DNA of 64,000 bases from assembly GCA_023055425.1 (NCBI GenBank), contig JALGPY010000001.1, positions 136,859,368 through 136,923,367 on the forward strand. The letters run 5' to 3'. Both the position numbers and the translations under genes were made by a program. Origin of the DNA: Linanthus parryae. Lineage: Eukaryota > Streptophyta > Magnoliopsida > Ericales > Polemoniaceae. Every line of letters begins with the position of its first letter. The stretch's first letter is position 1. The notes under the pieces were generated by a model. It made no database searches, was not told the origin of the DNA, and saw only the letters and a program-made list of their open reading frames with translations. Positions 33,688-46,460 of the stretch are shown piece after piece.

Positions 33688-35589
33688 AGGGTAAAAGACA
33701 TTTTCCACCCCTCAATTATGGACAAAAGACATTTTACCCCCTGATTTATGGGAAAAGACATTTTACACCCCTGTCAGAGTTTTAAAATTAACGGAAGGCT
33801 AACGGAGAGGTGAAAAGACAAAAATACCCCTAATTTTTTTGAAATTGCCCCAATATAAATTCTCTTTCTTTCTTTTTTTTTCCCCTCATTCACTAACCCT
33901 AACCTTATCTCTTTCTCTCTCTTCTCTCATTTTCTTTTTGTTACTTCTCCTTCCTCTCACCCAGACACCCACCACCGCCCTGCCTCCCTCCCTCACCCAC
34001 CTCCTTCTTTCTCAACCTCTCCTTTCTCTCTCTCTCATTTTGTCTCAAGAACACAGCCAGTTCCTACCACCTCCACCATTCCAGATCAAGATCTTTTTCC
34101 CTCCCCCCTCTCTCTTACAGTACCAGATCGTGGAAGCATTGCCATAGAAAAAGAGAGAAACATCATCTCTCCCTCTCCCTCTCCCTTTCCCCGTCGGACC
34201 ACTTGTCGTCCTCAAACCTCCAAAGCTCGCCCAGATCCGACGAAAACCCTTCTCCCTCAGATCGAACCCAGTACCAGAAGCCCTCCTAAATCCACCTGTG
34301 GCACTTCGCCGCCGTCGCCGCCTCCTAACGCTCCTCCGCCTCCGCCTGTGGCACTTCGCCGGAGGAGGACAAGCGCCGAGCAGAGCTGTGGTTCGAGACC
34401 GCGCTTGGCTGCGTCCCTTCTCTTCAGTCTTCTTCTTGATTTCTGCGTCGAGTTCTGCGCCGGGTCCTTCTCGGGTCGGGACCGGCTTCTCGGGTTGTAG
34501 GTACCTTCTGGGTCCTCTGGGTCGTCGGAAAGAGCGACGGTGATAGGGTGGTTGGAGCTGGGGGTTTCGCCGGAGTATGCTATTTAGTTGTTCCACCCAT
34601 CTGTGTTGTGTAACACTTGCTTTCACTTTGATTTGGGTAATTTTCTTCAATTACTTTGAATCTTCTCTCTGTCCTTCTGAGACGTCCTTTTGTTTCTGGT
34701 TGAGATTCATTTTTATGTTGAGGAGTATGTTCTGGTGGCTCTTTTTGAGCTATTGTGTTGTTTCCCCACTGTGAGTCATGTTGCTCACAAAAAGTCACTG
34801 GTTCTTCATCCCCAATCCATGTTGACTTCATGAAAATGTAAAGAAATACAAAGATTTATCTGTATTTGGAATAGAGGGTTCTTTCAATTTTCAATGGTTA
34901 GGGTTCTTTCAGAAACTTCCTCATGTCTGTATTTGGAATTGAGGGGTTTTTAAAATTTTCAATGGTGAAATTGGGGGAAGGGGATGAAGATGAGGAAAAG
35001 GGAAAAAGTTGAAGTCTTGGAGATGAGGCAACATAGGGAAAAACAGAGAAGAGGTGGCCAGATTTTTTGTTGTTGTCGTCGTATGTCGTCGGTGGTGGTG
35101 CTGAAGAACACCAAGAACATGAACAGTCAGTTTGTGACTTTTGTGACAATTTGACAGTGGTGAGGGGGTACTAATGGCTATGGAGATCAGGAATATTATT
35201 CTGGATGTCAAGATGATCCTTCAAAAAGTTCAGCCGTAATTGGATTAGAGGACAAGCAAATGAACCTGTAGATTTACTAGCAAAAAAAATTGGTGTTGGT
35301 GGTGTTGGTGGTAGTGGTCGAGATTTGGTGGTAGTGGAGGTAGTGCTCAAGAACACCAAGAACATGATGAACACTAAAATAAATACAAGAAGGGTGGTAT
35401 TTGTCCACAACCAATAAGGGTAAAATGGTCACAAAAATTCAGTTTGCACCTCCACTAACGGATTGTAATAGAAGGGTGGTATCTGTCCACCCTCCATCCG
35501 TTAACAAGGGTGCAAAATGTCTTTTTCCATAAATCAGGGGGCAAAATGTCTTTTTTCCATAATTGGAGGGTGGAAAATGTCTTTTACCC
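33688..35589. mobile_element. MULE-MITE 1: Mutator-like non-autonomous element
   Basis: A 1902-bp insert with terminal inverted repeats of roughly 85 bp that begin GGGTAAAAGACATTTTCCAC. It is flanked by the 9-bp duplication ATCAATAAA (33679-33687 and 35590-35598) in the copia-2 integrase. Nine-base duplications and long inverted ends indicate the Mutator superfamily. Each end carries three GACATTTT units about 30 bp apart. The interior looks like the 5' end of a gene (a TATA-like stretch near 33851, then a CT-rich leader and a GC-rich segment to about 34560), but no transposase and no gene I can name. Confidence 0.85.
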
Positions 35590-36627
35590 ATCAATAAATT
35601 TAGAAGTGACAATGCCAATGAGGTAGGTCTAATGTATTTCTTTATTGGTAAAGGAATTGTGCACCAATTAAGTTGTGTTGAAACACCACAACTGAATTAT
35701 GTTGTAGAAAGAAAGCATCAACATCTTTTAAATGTAGCAAGAGATTTATGTTTTGGAGCTGGATTACCTTTGAGATTTTGGGGAGAAAGTGTTTTGACAG
35801 CTACTTACATAATTAACATAACTCCTCCTCTAGTTTTACAAGACAAGTCTCCATATGAGGTACTTCATGGTCATAAACCAGATTATGCCTTGCTTAAAGT
35901 CTTTGAGTGTTTGGCATATGCTTCCACTTTACTACAAGGCAGCAAAAAATTTGATGCAAGAGCAATTCCTCGTGTTTTCTTGGATATGTCTTTGGAATGA
36001 AGGGGTACAAACTGTACAATTTGCAAGTTCACACAATTTTGTTCAAGGAATGTAGTTTTACATGAAAAGGTATTTCCTTTCAAAACTCAAGACAAACCTA
36101 AGGTTTCATCTCCTATTTATGATGATTTTATCTTGCCAACTGCGGTTGTTAAAGAAGGTCTCTCTAATGAAGACAATGTTCCACACCTTGAATCTGTTGG
36201 AACTAATATTGTAGAAAACTCATCTCCTCACACTGTTTCAAATACTTCCAACACTCACTCTCCAAGAAGATCAAAGAGAGTAGTAAAACCTCCAACCCAT
36301 CTGAAAGATTTTAGTTTATAGAAGCCTAGAGTAGCTGCAGCTACAATGTATTCTTCCTATAAACATTTATTAGCTCAAATTTTTGCTTTAGTGGAACCAA
36401 ACACTTACCACAAAGCCATAAAAGACCCTAGATGGATTGAAGCTATGAATACTGAGTTACTTGCTTTGGAACATAATCAAACTTGGTTGTTAAGCGTTTG
36501 CTTTATGGTTTTGATACAGTTGGGTGCAGATGGGTGTACAAAATTAAACTCATGTCTGATGGTTCAGTTGAGAGGTATAAGGCTAGATTGGTGGAAAAGG
36601 AGTATACCCAAACAGAGGGGATTAACT
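35590..36627 (+). pseudogene. copia-2 integrase core, hinge and reverse transcriptase start
   Basis: Resumes from the target duplication with R-S-D-N-A-N-E-V, then C-V-E-T-P and V-V-E-R-K-H-Q-H, where the family's catalytic Glu is kept. A stop at 35998-36000, a shifted hinge, and a short reverse transcriptase segment (W-I-E-A-M-N-T-E-L-L-A-L-E, then Q-T-E-G-I-N) follow. Element A interrupts it at 36633. Confidence 0.87.
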
Positions 36628-36632
36628 AAACT
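36628..36632. other. Target-site duplication of element A (left)
   Basis: AAACT here and at 55069-55073 after the right LTR. Joining the flanks restores the copia-2 reverse transcriptase order (T-E-G-I-N before, F-S-P-V-A-K-L after). Confidence 0.92.
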
Positions 36633-36880
36633 TGTAACACCCCGTCTTTTTCTAAGTATTTTGACGCATTGTTCGTAAAGTCTAATCAGCTATTTTCAAA
36701 AATATATTGCTTGTAGGGGAGGTAGTTGTAATTTAGTTAATGTTTAATTATATCAGGGGGTATTACTGGTCTTTTACATAACTAGTAGTATTTAATACTT
36801 GTATTTTGTCTTTATATTATACGTATTATCATACCGTATCTATACCGTATTTTATACCCACATATTTTATATTATATTTT

Positions 36881-38228
36881 AGGGTAAAAGACATTTTCCA
36901 CCCTCCAATTATGGAGAAAAGACATTTTGCCCCCTGATTTATGGGAAAAGACATTTTGCACCCCTGTCAAAGTTAAAAACTAACAGTTGACTAACGGAGG
37001 GGTGAAAAGACATAAATATCCCTGAAATTTTGAGAAATACCCGAGTATAAGTACCCTTTCCTTCTCCTACCCATTTCCAAACCCTAACTTATCTCTTCCT
37101 CTCCCACTCTTCCGCCTCTCTTCTCTCTCTCTTTCTCCTCCTCACCTCTATCCCTCTGTCTCTCTCCCGTCAGACAACCAGACCCATCCACCAGCGAAGC
37201 CGGCAGCAACCCAGACGAAACCACCACTGACCATCACGCCCCCGATCCACCACCTCTGTCCCGTTTTCTCCTCTCCTTCTCTTCTGTCTTCTTTATTGAA
37301 TCAAACAAACCCACCCCAGCCAAACACCTCCATTGACGTCGCCCAAAACCTCCGGCGAAAACACCACATCCCCTCTCTCTCTCTCTCAGTTCACCGACTC
37401 AGGCCAGCCACCCGGAAGATAGAAGAACAGATCTGTAAGAGAGAGAGAGTAAGGCGCGGACGGACTCAGGGTCGTCATCGCCGTCAAACTCCACCGCAAC
37501 CAAGATCCGCGGACGATCTACAGTGAGGACGTGTTGCGGTCTGGGTTAGTTCGAAGCAGTGGTGGTGTTGATGGAGGTCACTGATTGCGGTATGGGTCAG
37601 ATTATAGCCCTAATTCTCCAGTTTGTTCTTGTTCTTAACTTCTGGATTCCTCTTGGACTTGGGTTTGCTATAATCTGACCCAATTCAGTGACTTTCTCTG
37701 ACCAATTTCTATACAGAGCTCTGGTTCAAATCTTCCATTCTCGCTGTTGAATCTGGGTATAGTGCAGTGGGATGGTGGTGACTCTAGTGAAGCTGGTGGT
37801 TGTTGGGGCTGTGCTCTTCAATTTTGGAATTATGCTTTTTTATCTTGTCAGTATGGTTTCGATTGGAGTTGGGATTACTAATTTTGGTTTGTTGCTGAAT
37901 TTCCTTGGTTAAAGTTCGAGTTTGTGTGATATTCTATAATCCTGTTGTGTTTGATGTTGGTGATGGTTATTTGTTGGTGGTGGTGTTGGTGTTGGTGTTG
38001 GTGTTGGTGGAAATTTGGTGTTGGTGAAGAAAAAGTCAGTTTGTCCACAATCAGTAAGGGTAAAATGGTCACAAAAAGTCAGTTTGCATCGCTTCACTAA
38101 CGGATTGTAACAGAAGGGTGGTATCTGTCCACCCTCCATCCGTTAACAAGGGTGCAAAATGTCTTTTTCCATAAATCAGGGGGCAAAATGTCTTTTCTCC
38201 ATAATTGAAGGGTGGAAAATGTCTTTTA
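36881..38228. mobile_element. MULE-MITE 2: shorter relative of MULE-MITE 1
   Basis: The left end starts AGGGTAAAAGACATTTTCCA with the same three GACATTTT units as MULE-MITE 1. The right end repeats them inverted but lacks the last bases (ends GTCTTTTA). Comparison with the uninterrupted right LTR of element A (41581-41612) shows the exact insertion point. A clean 9-bp duplication is not visible, only ATTTT. The interior shares the layout of MULE-MITE 1: a TATAAGTA-like box, a CT-rich leader, a GGTGTT repeat, and the hairpin GGGTGG-TATCTGT-CCACCC near the right end. Confidence 0.8.
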
Positions 38229-38244
38229 TTTTATAATACTTTAC

Positions 38245-38375
<131 letters not shown>

Positions 38376-41050
38376 CCCCCCTCCTGACATTTCTCCATCC
38401 CCTAAAATTTCTCCCAAACCCCAACACATCTTCTCCCTCTCACACGTAAACTCTCCCTCCTTCCTCTCTCTCTCTCTCTCTCTCACACCCGTCTCTCTCT
38501 CTATCTCTCTCCCTCTCTATTTAATCTCCCTTCCACCTTTTCCTTCAACACCATCACCACCCGACACCCTCACCACCTCCCTCCACCTCACTGTCTCGCT
38601 CTCTCCCTCCTCTGGTTCTGGCCGAGAGAACCCACAACACCACCACCAACAAGCCACCACCATCACCAATGCCACCACCTGCACCATCACTCTCTCCCCT
38701 CCATCTCTTCCCCCGTCTCCCTCTCTGCCTCCCTGTTCTGCCGACAAAGCAGCAGCAGCCACAACAGTGGCCACAGCCAACCACCACCATCAACCCCGAC
38801 GCCGCCACCACCATTATTACCAGCGTCGAGCTCGGCGAAGCAAACCAGGCCAAACCCAGCTCCTTTCCCCCTCTTGCTCTCTATTATGCCGACGAGAAGA
38901 CACAGCAGCGGCAGCGGCATCATGGCCGCTGCCTTCCCGAGGAGACCAGCCGGAATCCATGGCCGCCACCACCACTGCCCGTCACTTCTCTTCCCCCCCT
39001 CCACTACTATCTCTCTCCATTGCTATGCACGACCGGAAGAATAGGAATGAGATGGAAACAACAGCAGCAGCAGCGCTGCAACAGCAGATCGCCATAAACG
39101 CCGGCGAGGACTCCATTTTCCGGCGAGCTTCGAGCCCAAGCAAAACAGTGGCATCCAGCCACTTCCAACCACACCGCTAGCCTCCTGGAGGTCCGAATAA
39201 GTTGATGGAAGCCTCAACAGAAGACGAGAACGACCGGAGAACGCCTAGGCGAGCTCCAACTCCGGCGACACCGACGGCGACCTCGACCCGTTTCTTCATC
39301 GTTTCTCGCGATTCTTCGACTGGGTATGCTTGAAATCTTCCCCTGAGTTTTTTTAGTAATCAAAATCAAGTTTTAAGACCTTAAATCCACGTTTTAATCG
39401 GTTACTTTGAATATTCATGTTTAGGGGGTTAAAGTGTCATTTTCAGAAACTTTTCAGGGGGGTTAAAATGTCATTTCAGAAACTTTGGGGGTACTTAGTG
39501 TAATTTTTAATTTCAGTTTCATTTATAAAATTATTTTTTATAGATTATTATTTATAAATTAATTTGGGGGTAACATATTATTAAAGAAAATATGTTTTTG
39601 GGTTTATAAATAAGATAAAATGAATTTTTATTGAGAAAAATAAAATGAGCTAGAAATATATATAGGATGTATATTTGTTGAGATTGTATTAAGTTAGAAG
39701 CTCCGATTTGTAGGTGACGATTCCGTAGACGAGAACGAATGATAGGACGTGCTTGGATTATTGGTAAGTTAATATGCCTAGCCTTGTGTGCCTTTCTTTC
39801 GTTTCGCGTATCGCGTGAGTTATTTGTGAAATTGCTACCGTACTTGATTTATTTGAGTCGTTTATTTGTTTTTGAAATACTCCTCTTTAAAATCTCGTTT
39901 GAAATTGGTATCCAAATCTAAATAACAATCCGAAAGACGAACATCTAAAGGTGATATTGTGAAATACTTGTAAAAGTGATTCCCCGAGACGGACCACGTC
40001 TTTGGGTTGGAAGTACGAAATTTGAAATCGTTTCCTCGGTTACCAAGAGTAGCACACCACTCACTTTTTGGTCGAATCTGAATATCTCTCAATCATACAT
40101 CGATTACTTTATTTCTGCCACACTGGCCTTTTTGTTTGGAGCTCCTTACACGATTCTATACCTTGAAAGAAAATATGGTAATTATGTAAAGTGGAAAGTC
40201 GTTGTGCGTGGGTTTGTGCCATATCCCTGATACGATACATTTCTGACATATTGTGTTGGTTACTGTTATGAGATTATGAGAATATGAGGCTTTGACCTCC
40301 TTTGATTAGTTATGGTTATGAGGCGCTGTGATGCGAACCTCCTGTGATTGAGTTATGGTTGTGTGGGTGCTTTTGCACATATGAGAAAGAGGTTGTGGAT
40401 TGGATATGGTCACGCCCCGTATCAACAAGTTGCTAAAATGGATTTCTGGACCCGATTCATATTGATTATGAGATATCTTGAGATTAAAGTGTTATTGTGA
40501 TTTGCTATTAAAATTGATTTCCCGCGATGGACCACATCTGCGGGACGGAACCCGAAATTTGAGATCGTTACGGAGTTTGACACACCAAATCAGATGTAAA
40601 CGCTTTTCCCGCGAGTATTGGATATTTATTTATCTGCGAATTGATATTCCTGTCGTATGTCTCATAACCTGTTTACGTGCTATGGGTGTTAGCTTACTCA
40701 GCCATTTGCTGATCATTTTCTGTAAAAACTGCGTCGACTTTTGCTATTTTAAAACCGCAGGTTGGCTATCGAGTTTGGGGAAACGTTCACGACACAGCTG
40801 GATAGGAGGCTTGATGCTTAGCACATCAAACACATAGTATTTCATTACACAAAATAGTGTATTTAGATATTTTCAAATGTTATCACTTGTTTGGAAAATT
40901 ATAATAAATTATGTTTTATGTTAACGATGGTTGTACTAACTTTGAACCGACGATCCTTATCCGTTCCCAATGGGGTTCATCACCTCGGGTGGAGACATTT
41001 TTCCCAACGTACGGATTGGCCGGCCATGCGATTTGGGAGGGTGTTGCAGC

Positions 41051-41062
41051 TGGTATCAGAGC
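41051..41062 (+). other. Element A primer binding site (tRNA-iMet)
   Basis: TGGTATCAGAGC two bases after the 5' LTR end. Confidence 0.92.
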
Positions 41063-41610
41063 CGACGGTTCTAAGTTAGTGCGATCATTCGATTTCAAAT
41101 AAAGAGATTTTTCAAAAATAAAATGAATATAGGACAACTAAAACCGGTAATAAAATTGAACAAGCCGGGGTTTGCGGGATAGCTTATGTCCTATTATGCC
41201 AGGTTTGCTGAAGTTGCTATTTGCTGTTATGTGATTATATGTGGTTGATTTGTCTGTTACGATTAGTGATACTCATGGACCTTAGAACCTTTCCGAGACT
41301 TAGCGACCCTAGCTTCGAGGACGAAGCTTTCTTTAAGGGGGGAAGGATGTAACACCCCGTCTTTTTCTAAGTATTTTGACGCATTGTTCGTAAAGTCTAA
41401 TCAGCTATTTTCAAAAATATATTGCTTGTAGGGGAGGTAGTTGTAATTTAGTTAATGTTAAATAATTATATCGGGGGGTATTACTTGTCTTTTACATAAC
41501 TAGTAGTATTTAATACTTGTATTTTGTCTTTATACTATACGTATTATCATACCGTATCTATACCGTATTTTATACCCACATATTTTATATTATATTTTAT
41601 AATACTTTAC

Positions 41611-41611
<1 letters not shown>

Positions 41612-41650
<39 letters not shown>

Positions 41651-41672
41651 TGATGCAGGAAGAATTTTGCAA

Positions 41673-41771
<99 letters not shown>
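41612..41771. repeat. (TAA)n array with an embedded 23-bp copy of the element B terminus
   Basis: TAA units run 41612-41650 and 41674-41771. Between them, 41651-41673 repeats the first 23 bases of the element B LTR, which starts in full at 41772. Confidence 0.93.
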
Positions 41772-42299
41772 TGATGCGGGAAGAATTTTGCAAGTTTCAG
41801 AAATGCTGTTTCGGTCCATACGCAGAATCAGGGGCATAATTGAAGGATTGATGAACGGGGGAAAACCATACATGAATCTAACCAGAAACGACGTTCTAAA
41901 GATAACTCGTGACTTTAGTCACGAGCACCATTGTGATTTGGCCAAATTCGGCTGTTTAGGGCACGAAATCGTCAAATTTGCTATTTTTAGTAATAATCTT
42001 TTGGTTAATTTGGAGGTCAATTTAAACCCGATTTGGGTCAATCTTTTTCCAGCATGCTTTTCTTTAGTAGGAATTTAATTCAGAATAATTATTGAGATTT
42101 TGCTATTTTAGGTAAATTTTAGGTTTTTGGCTATTTAAGTCCGGCTTGTGGACTTATTTTATCATATTATCGATTATTAAGTTTATTTTAGAAAACATTG
42201 TGTTTTCTATGAACCTTATGGAGGTTCTTTCATGATTTCCCTTCCATCTTCGTTGCTTCTTGCTGCTCCCATAAAACGCCTCGATTCAATTCGGCATCA
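41772..42299 (+). repeat. Element B 5' LTR
   Basis: 528 bp, perfect 6-bp inverted ends TGATGC/GCATCA, collinear with 51774-52296. Confidence 0.9.
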
Positions 42300-42346
42300 G
42301 TTGGTATCAGAGCTCAGTTCGACGTGGGAAGAAGATCGTCATAACC

Positions 42347-42800
42347 ATGGTGCGTGGACGACCTGGCGGCTGCGGGCAGGTTCCGGCTGAGGAAGCCCCC
42401 CAACGGGAAATTAACCTCCAAGGGGTTATGATGATGGTGGTGGAAGGTCAAGCCTTGGGTCATGACTTGGAGCCCGCGTTCGAGATTCCATTCAATCGCG
42501 AGCGTTATGGAGGACCAAGTTCCATGATCGACGAGCTAGGTTCCTCGGGTATGTTACAAATCGAACATATTTATCGTGATGCAATCTTTTACAGGCGAAT
42601 TTCCAAATCATGTGAATGTGAAGTGGATTGGACAATCCCTCCGGTTTATGATGACTATGGAGATGACGATGAAGTTGCATATGACGACGAAGAGACGAAA
42701 GTTGAATTAAACAAGTCAATAGTTTTTCCGTTCAAGTTTCCATCTTGCTATTGTGATCCTTTCTTGGTGGAGCATATCATTCAAGTTGCTAAATCGAACT
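42347..42800 (+). pseudogene. Element B short internal frame, cut by element C
   Basis: Starts M-V-R-G-R-P-G just after the primer site, where gypsy gag begins. It then has an acidic stretch with V-Y-D-D-Y-G-D-D-D, and ends V-A-K-S-N at the element C insertion. Beyond element C the same frame resumes with S-R-T-S-S-F-E-E-G (51743-51770), of the type found at the very end of some plant gypsy pol genes. I infer a deletion derivative in which the gag start was joined to the pol end. It encodes no enzyme domain. Confidence 0.6.
42796..42800. other. Target-site duplication of element C (left)
   Basis: GAACT, repeated at 51738-51742 after the right LTR. Confidence 0.93.
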
Positions 42801-45800
42801 TGTAACACCCTGCAAATTCTTATAGGGGGTTAAATTGTAATATTTAAAATTTCTGAGTTAGTTGTGCAAAATTCTTGTTCAACACTATTGCTGGAACTAG
42901 CAAAGCAGGGAGTATCTGGATTTGTGTCTTCAGGTTGGGGCTATTGTGCAGTTAGTAAGAAACTGGGGAGAATGCAAATACCATAAAGACTTGATTTCAG
43001 GCTGGAATCTGGCCAGTTTAACGATCACCAAAAGTTGTTGAGTAATTTGAGAATATTCTAAGATGTGGGGTCAGAGTGCAATTTCATAAAATAGGAGAAA
43101 TCATGTCAAATTCTAAAACTAGCCAAAAGTTTGATAAATTACACTTTTCCCCCTAGTGCATGCATTCCACTTGTCACCCTCCCTTGTTCATGATTGCCAC
43201 ATGCCCCTTGATGTGGCAACACCTCAATAACTCCAATCACACTTCATTTCAGCAAGAACTATCTCTCTCTCTCTCTCTCATGCAGGATCTTCTTCCCTTT
43301 CTCCTCCTCCACCATGAACTACCACCATCACCACCAGGCAAAACCACTAATACTCCATCTCTATCAAAATTGCTGTTGCTGGGAAGACCCTATAACATGT
43401 CGAACAAAACCAGTCAATTTGATATTTCATTCGAAGTGGAGCGAGGAAACTGAGATCAAAGTAGAGCTCGGCGGTACCAAAGTTTTTCTCCAATTCGACG
43501 GTTTGTGAATGGGTCGCCGGGGACTGGATTAAACCCTGTCGGCATCTGCTTGAGGCAGTCGGGAGGCACGGGTTTGGGCTTCGAATTCGCCGGCTTCTGA
43601 AATTTTCGCCGGAGAACCACCATGGCTGTCGGAATCGAGTAAGTGCCTTGTTAATAGCTCGTTTTCGGTTCTTGTTGGCTCAGAATGATCCCTGAAGTGT
43701 GTAGAGACATATTTGTAGCTTAGAATCCACCCAGAAACACATTTTACTAGGCTGTGATTCTCAGTTCTTGCGTTTTCAAACTGTAACATGCACTGGACAA
43801 AGCCGAATTTCTCCCTCTGTGGTTAACCAATTTCAGAGCTTGATAGCTCTCTGGAAAGCTTGATTCTTGAGCTACAAGACCATGTAAATTTTCAGTCGTG
43901 ATTGATATTTTAAGATGCCTGAAAATTGAGCCGAAACCCCTAGGTGTATGAATCTGGGTTGTTTAGGTTGAAGCCCAGAACCTGTCCAGTTTTAAGGCTA
44001 CTTTACAGCCCATGTTCTTGCTATTTTGGCCAAGATTTGATAAGCCAATTGGCTCTCTGCGTTTGTCGTAATATAGGCTACATGTTTAGCTAAGATTTCT
44101 GCCCCAATATTGTGGTTAACTGGGCATGAATCACTTTCAAAATCTGCCGCGAAAAAAATAAAAAAAAATAAAATAAAAATATATGCAGTTTGAGTGGAAC
44201 AGTTCCAGCATGTTCTTCATGTCATGTATCAATCCTATTAGCTACTTCAAATCTTGTCCCTGTGAGCTATAAAGCGTGCATGGTTACTCCCTGTACCTGG
44301 GGTTGTCAATTTCAATTGAGTTTGGTGGATCGAACACACTCTAACATGGCTGGATTAGGGTTTAAAAACAATGGTAGAACTAGTTTTGGAAGTAGAGAAA
44401 ATGTCACTAAGTGCTGTATTTCTAAGTGACTTTGGTTGCTATGTCTAGAGCATGCCTACTCTACAATCAGCTCCATTGTAGTCTCTGTGGTTCTTTATAG
44501 TCTGGAAGTTGTTCTAAACTAAAGTGACAAAACTAGGAAAAGTGTAAAACTTCTTTAAAGATGTGACATGATTTGAGGACATTTTCAGTTAGGACCGCGG
44601 ACAATCAAAACAATTTGTGAGCAAGGAAGCCATCTCAGGTCTGTTGATCCAAGTATCTTTGGGGGTAACTAGCTGGGGAAATTTGAGTTGCGTCGGTCGA
44701 GCTTTGGGGATAAAATTGTGATTTGGTAACTAGAGGAGCAAATTGTTGTTTGTCAAATTTGCGGGGCCCAAGTTTAGTACCACCAAAATTTATTGATTAT
44801 AGTACCACAGTGACCAGCTATCATAGGAAAGTTAAGAAGCTTAGGTATCTGAATCCGATGGTATTAAGTCAGCTTAGAGTTCTTAGGCAGACGTGTTGGG
44901 ACACTATCTTGTTTGATAATCTTGTAAGAGGGGTAAAATAGTTATTTTACTTAAAAGATGTGTTACGTTTGAGACTTATGTTTTGGAGTTTCTATATAAC
45001 TTAAATGGGTATTTTGTGGTGTAAAAGGCTATTTTGGAATATAGTTGACCAAATAAACCACTTGGGTCGTTCTACAATTTTTCTAATTTTAGGGGCCTCA
45101 ATGCAAATAAGTAAAAGTTTTCAACCTTATAACTATCAAGGAGTGCTAAAATGACAATTTTATACTTTTAAGCCTTGTTTGACGTGTTGAGGAGTTTAGG
45201 CTCAATCAGGGTGGCTAAAATGTAATTTAGACAAACTACATGGATCTGAATGTACGTAATCGGGAACTTGAGACTCAATCTTAAGTAGATAACTTGTGGA
45301 CTAAGTTACTTTTGAGACTGGCAACCAGAAATGATTAAGGGGTTCGGAAACAGCCAGGGAGTGTACTGATAAGACTGAGACTTCAGGGACAAATAGTCAT
45401 TCTGGGCTAGACCGCTAGCAAGATACTTGCAGATGCATTATGCCTCACTTATGCGGACATATACTGATAAGTACCCATACACTTGTATGTATAGAGGTTG
45501 TCGGGATAGAGAATGATGCCGGTCAGGAGTGCTAAGCAAGCTACCAGGTAAGCATATGAATTCTTATTAGCTATTAAGAAATATAAGATCAGAAACAGAT
45601 ATGTGTCTCTGAGCTGGAGGAACATAAATCATGGAGTAACTAAAGGAGAATCTCTGATGTCAATGTGCACTCAAACATCGGAGTATGTGTTTTATACATG
45701 CTCGTCTTGAATATTTGGTTGAGTATGGATATTATACATGTATGTCTCTAAATAATTAATTGAGAATTAAATCTCTGGTACTATAGACCTGTTATGGTCA

Positions 45801-46446
45801 CTACAGGCTCCGGCCGTCTGCTCTGCTGCGGTATCAGACATATGGGTCCCAGTTTATGGGCTTAGCCGGTACATTGCTAGCTCCCGGCTAGACAACTAGG
45901 TTCCGCCCTATGGGTTGCGATCCAGAGGGGGTGTGCACACTTAAGGTCTGGTATGTCTTGGTGGATTAATGAGTGGTACAGGAATGGGGAACTGAATATA
46001 GAATATGGTTTAACTGTGTTTAAGCGATTAACTCGGATTTCAGGCTTAACATTCTCTTTACTGTGTGATGTGAAACAGGATACTTGGTCATACCTTTACG
46101 AGTACAGGTTTACCATTTTCAAAATCGTATATATAAGTATTCACATCTGATATAAAGTCTTTCCTGTTGTTGTAATATGATGTCGTGACGTCGCTGCCAT
46201 ATGTCCTTGGCAGGTGGGTACGCGGGGGATCAGGAAGTAGACAAAACACTTAGAAGCTAAAACGTCAGAGTATAAGAACTACAATTGTAAGTTTTATTTA
46301 ATTTCAGTTTCTTTAATTTTGTCTCGTAACAGAACCGTTAGAGTTAATCTCCTTGCTGAGCACTTCCGTGCTTAGCGGAGGACATCTCCGGAGAGTCTGG
46401 GGGATCTTAATGTAATTATCCAGTACTCTAGGATGGGGGTGTTACA
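42801..46446 (+). repeat. Element C 5' LTR
   Basis: 3646 bp. Compared with the right copy it lacks about 46 bases after CTGTATTTC (near 44422) and has an extra 19-20 bases around GCTCCCGGCTAGACAA (near 45880) bounded by CTAG repeats. Otherwise the two match closely. Short frames occur at matching places in both LTRs but show no domain. Confidence 0.92.
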
Positions 46447-46448
46447 GA

Positions 46449-46460
46449 TGGTATCAGAGC
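46449..46460 (+). other. Element C primer binding site (tRNA-iMet)
   Basis: TGGTATCAGAGC two bases after the LTR end. Confidence 0.92.

Noticed and set aside
33698..33764. Three spaced GACATTTT repeats that look array-like
   Set aside because: Not a CRISPR: three short units inside the inverted ends of a plant Mutator-like element, mirrored at the other end.
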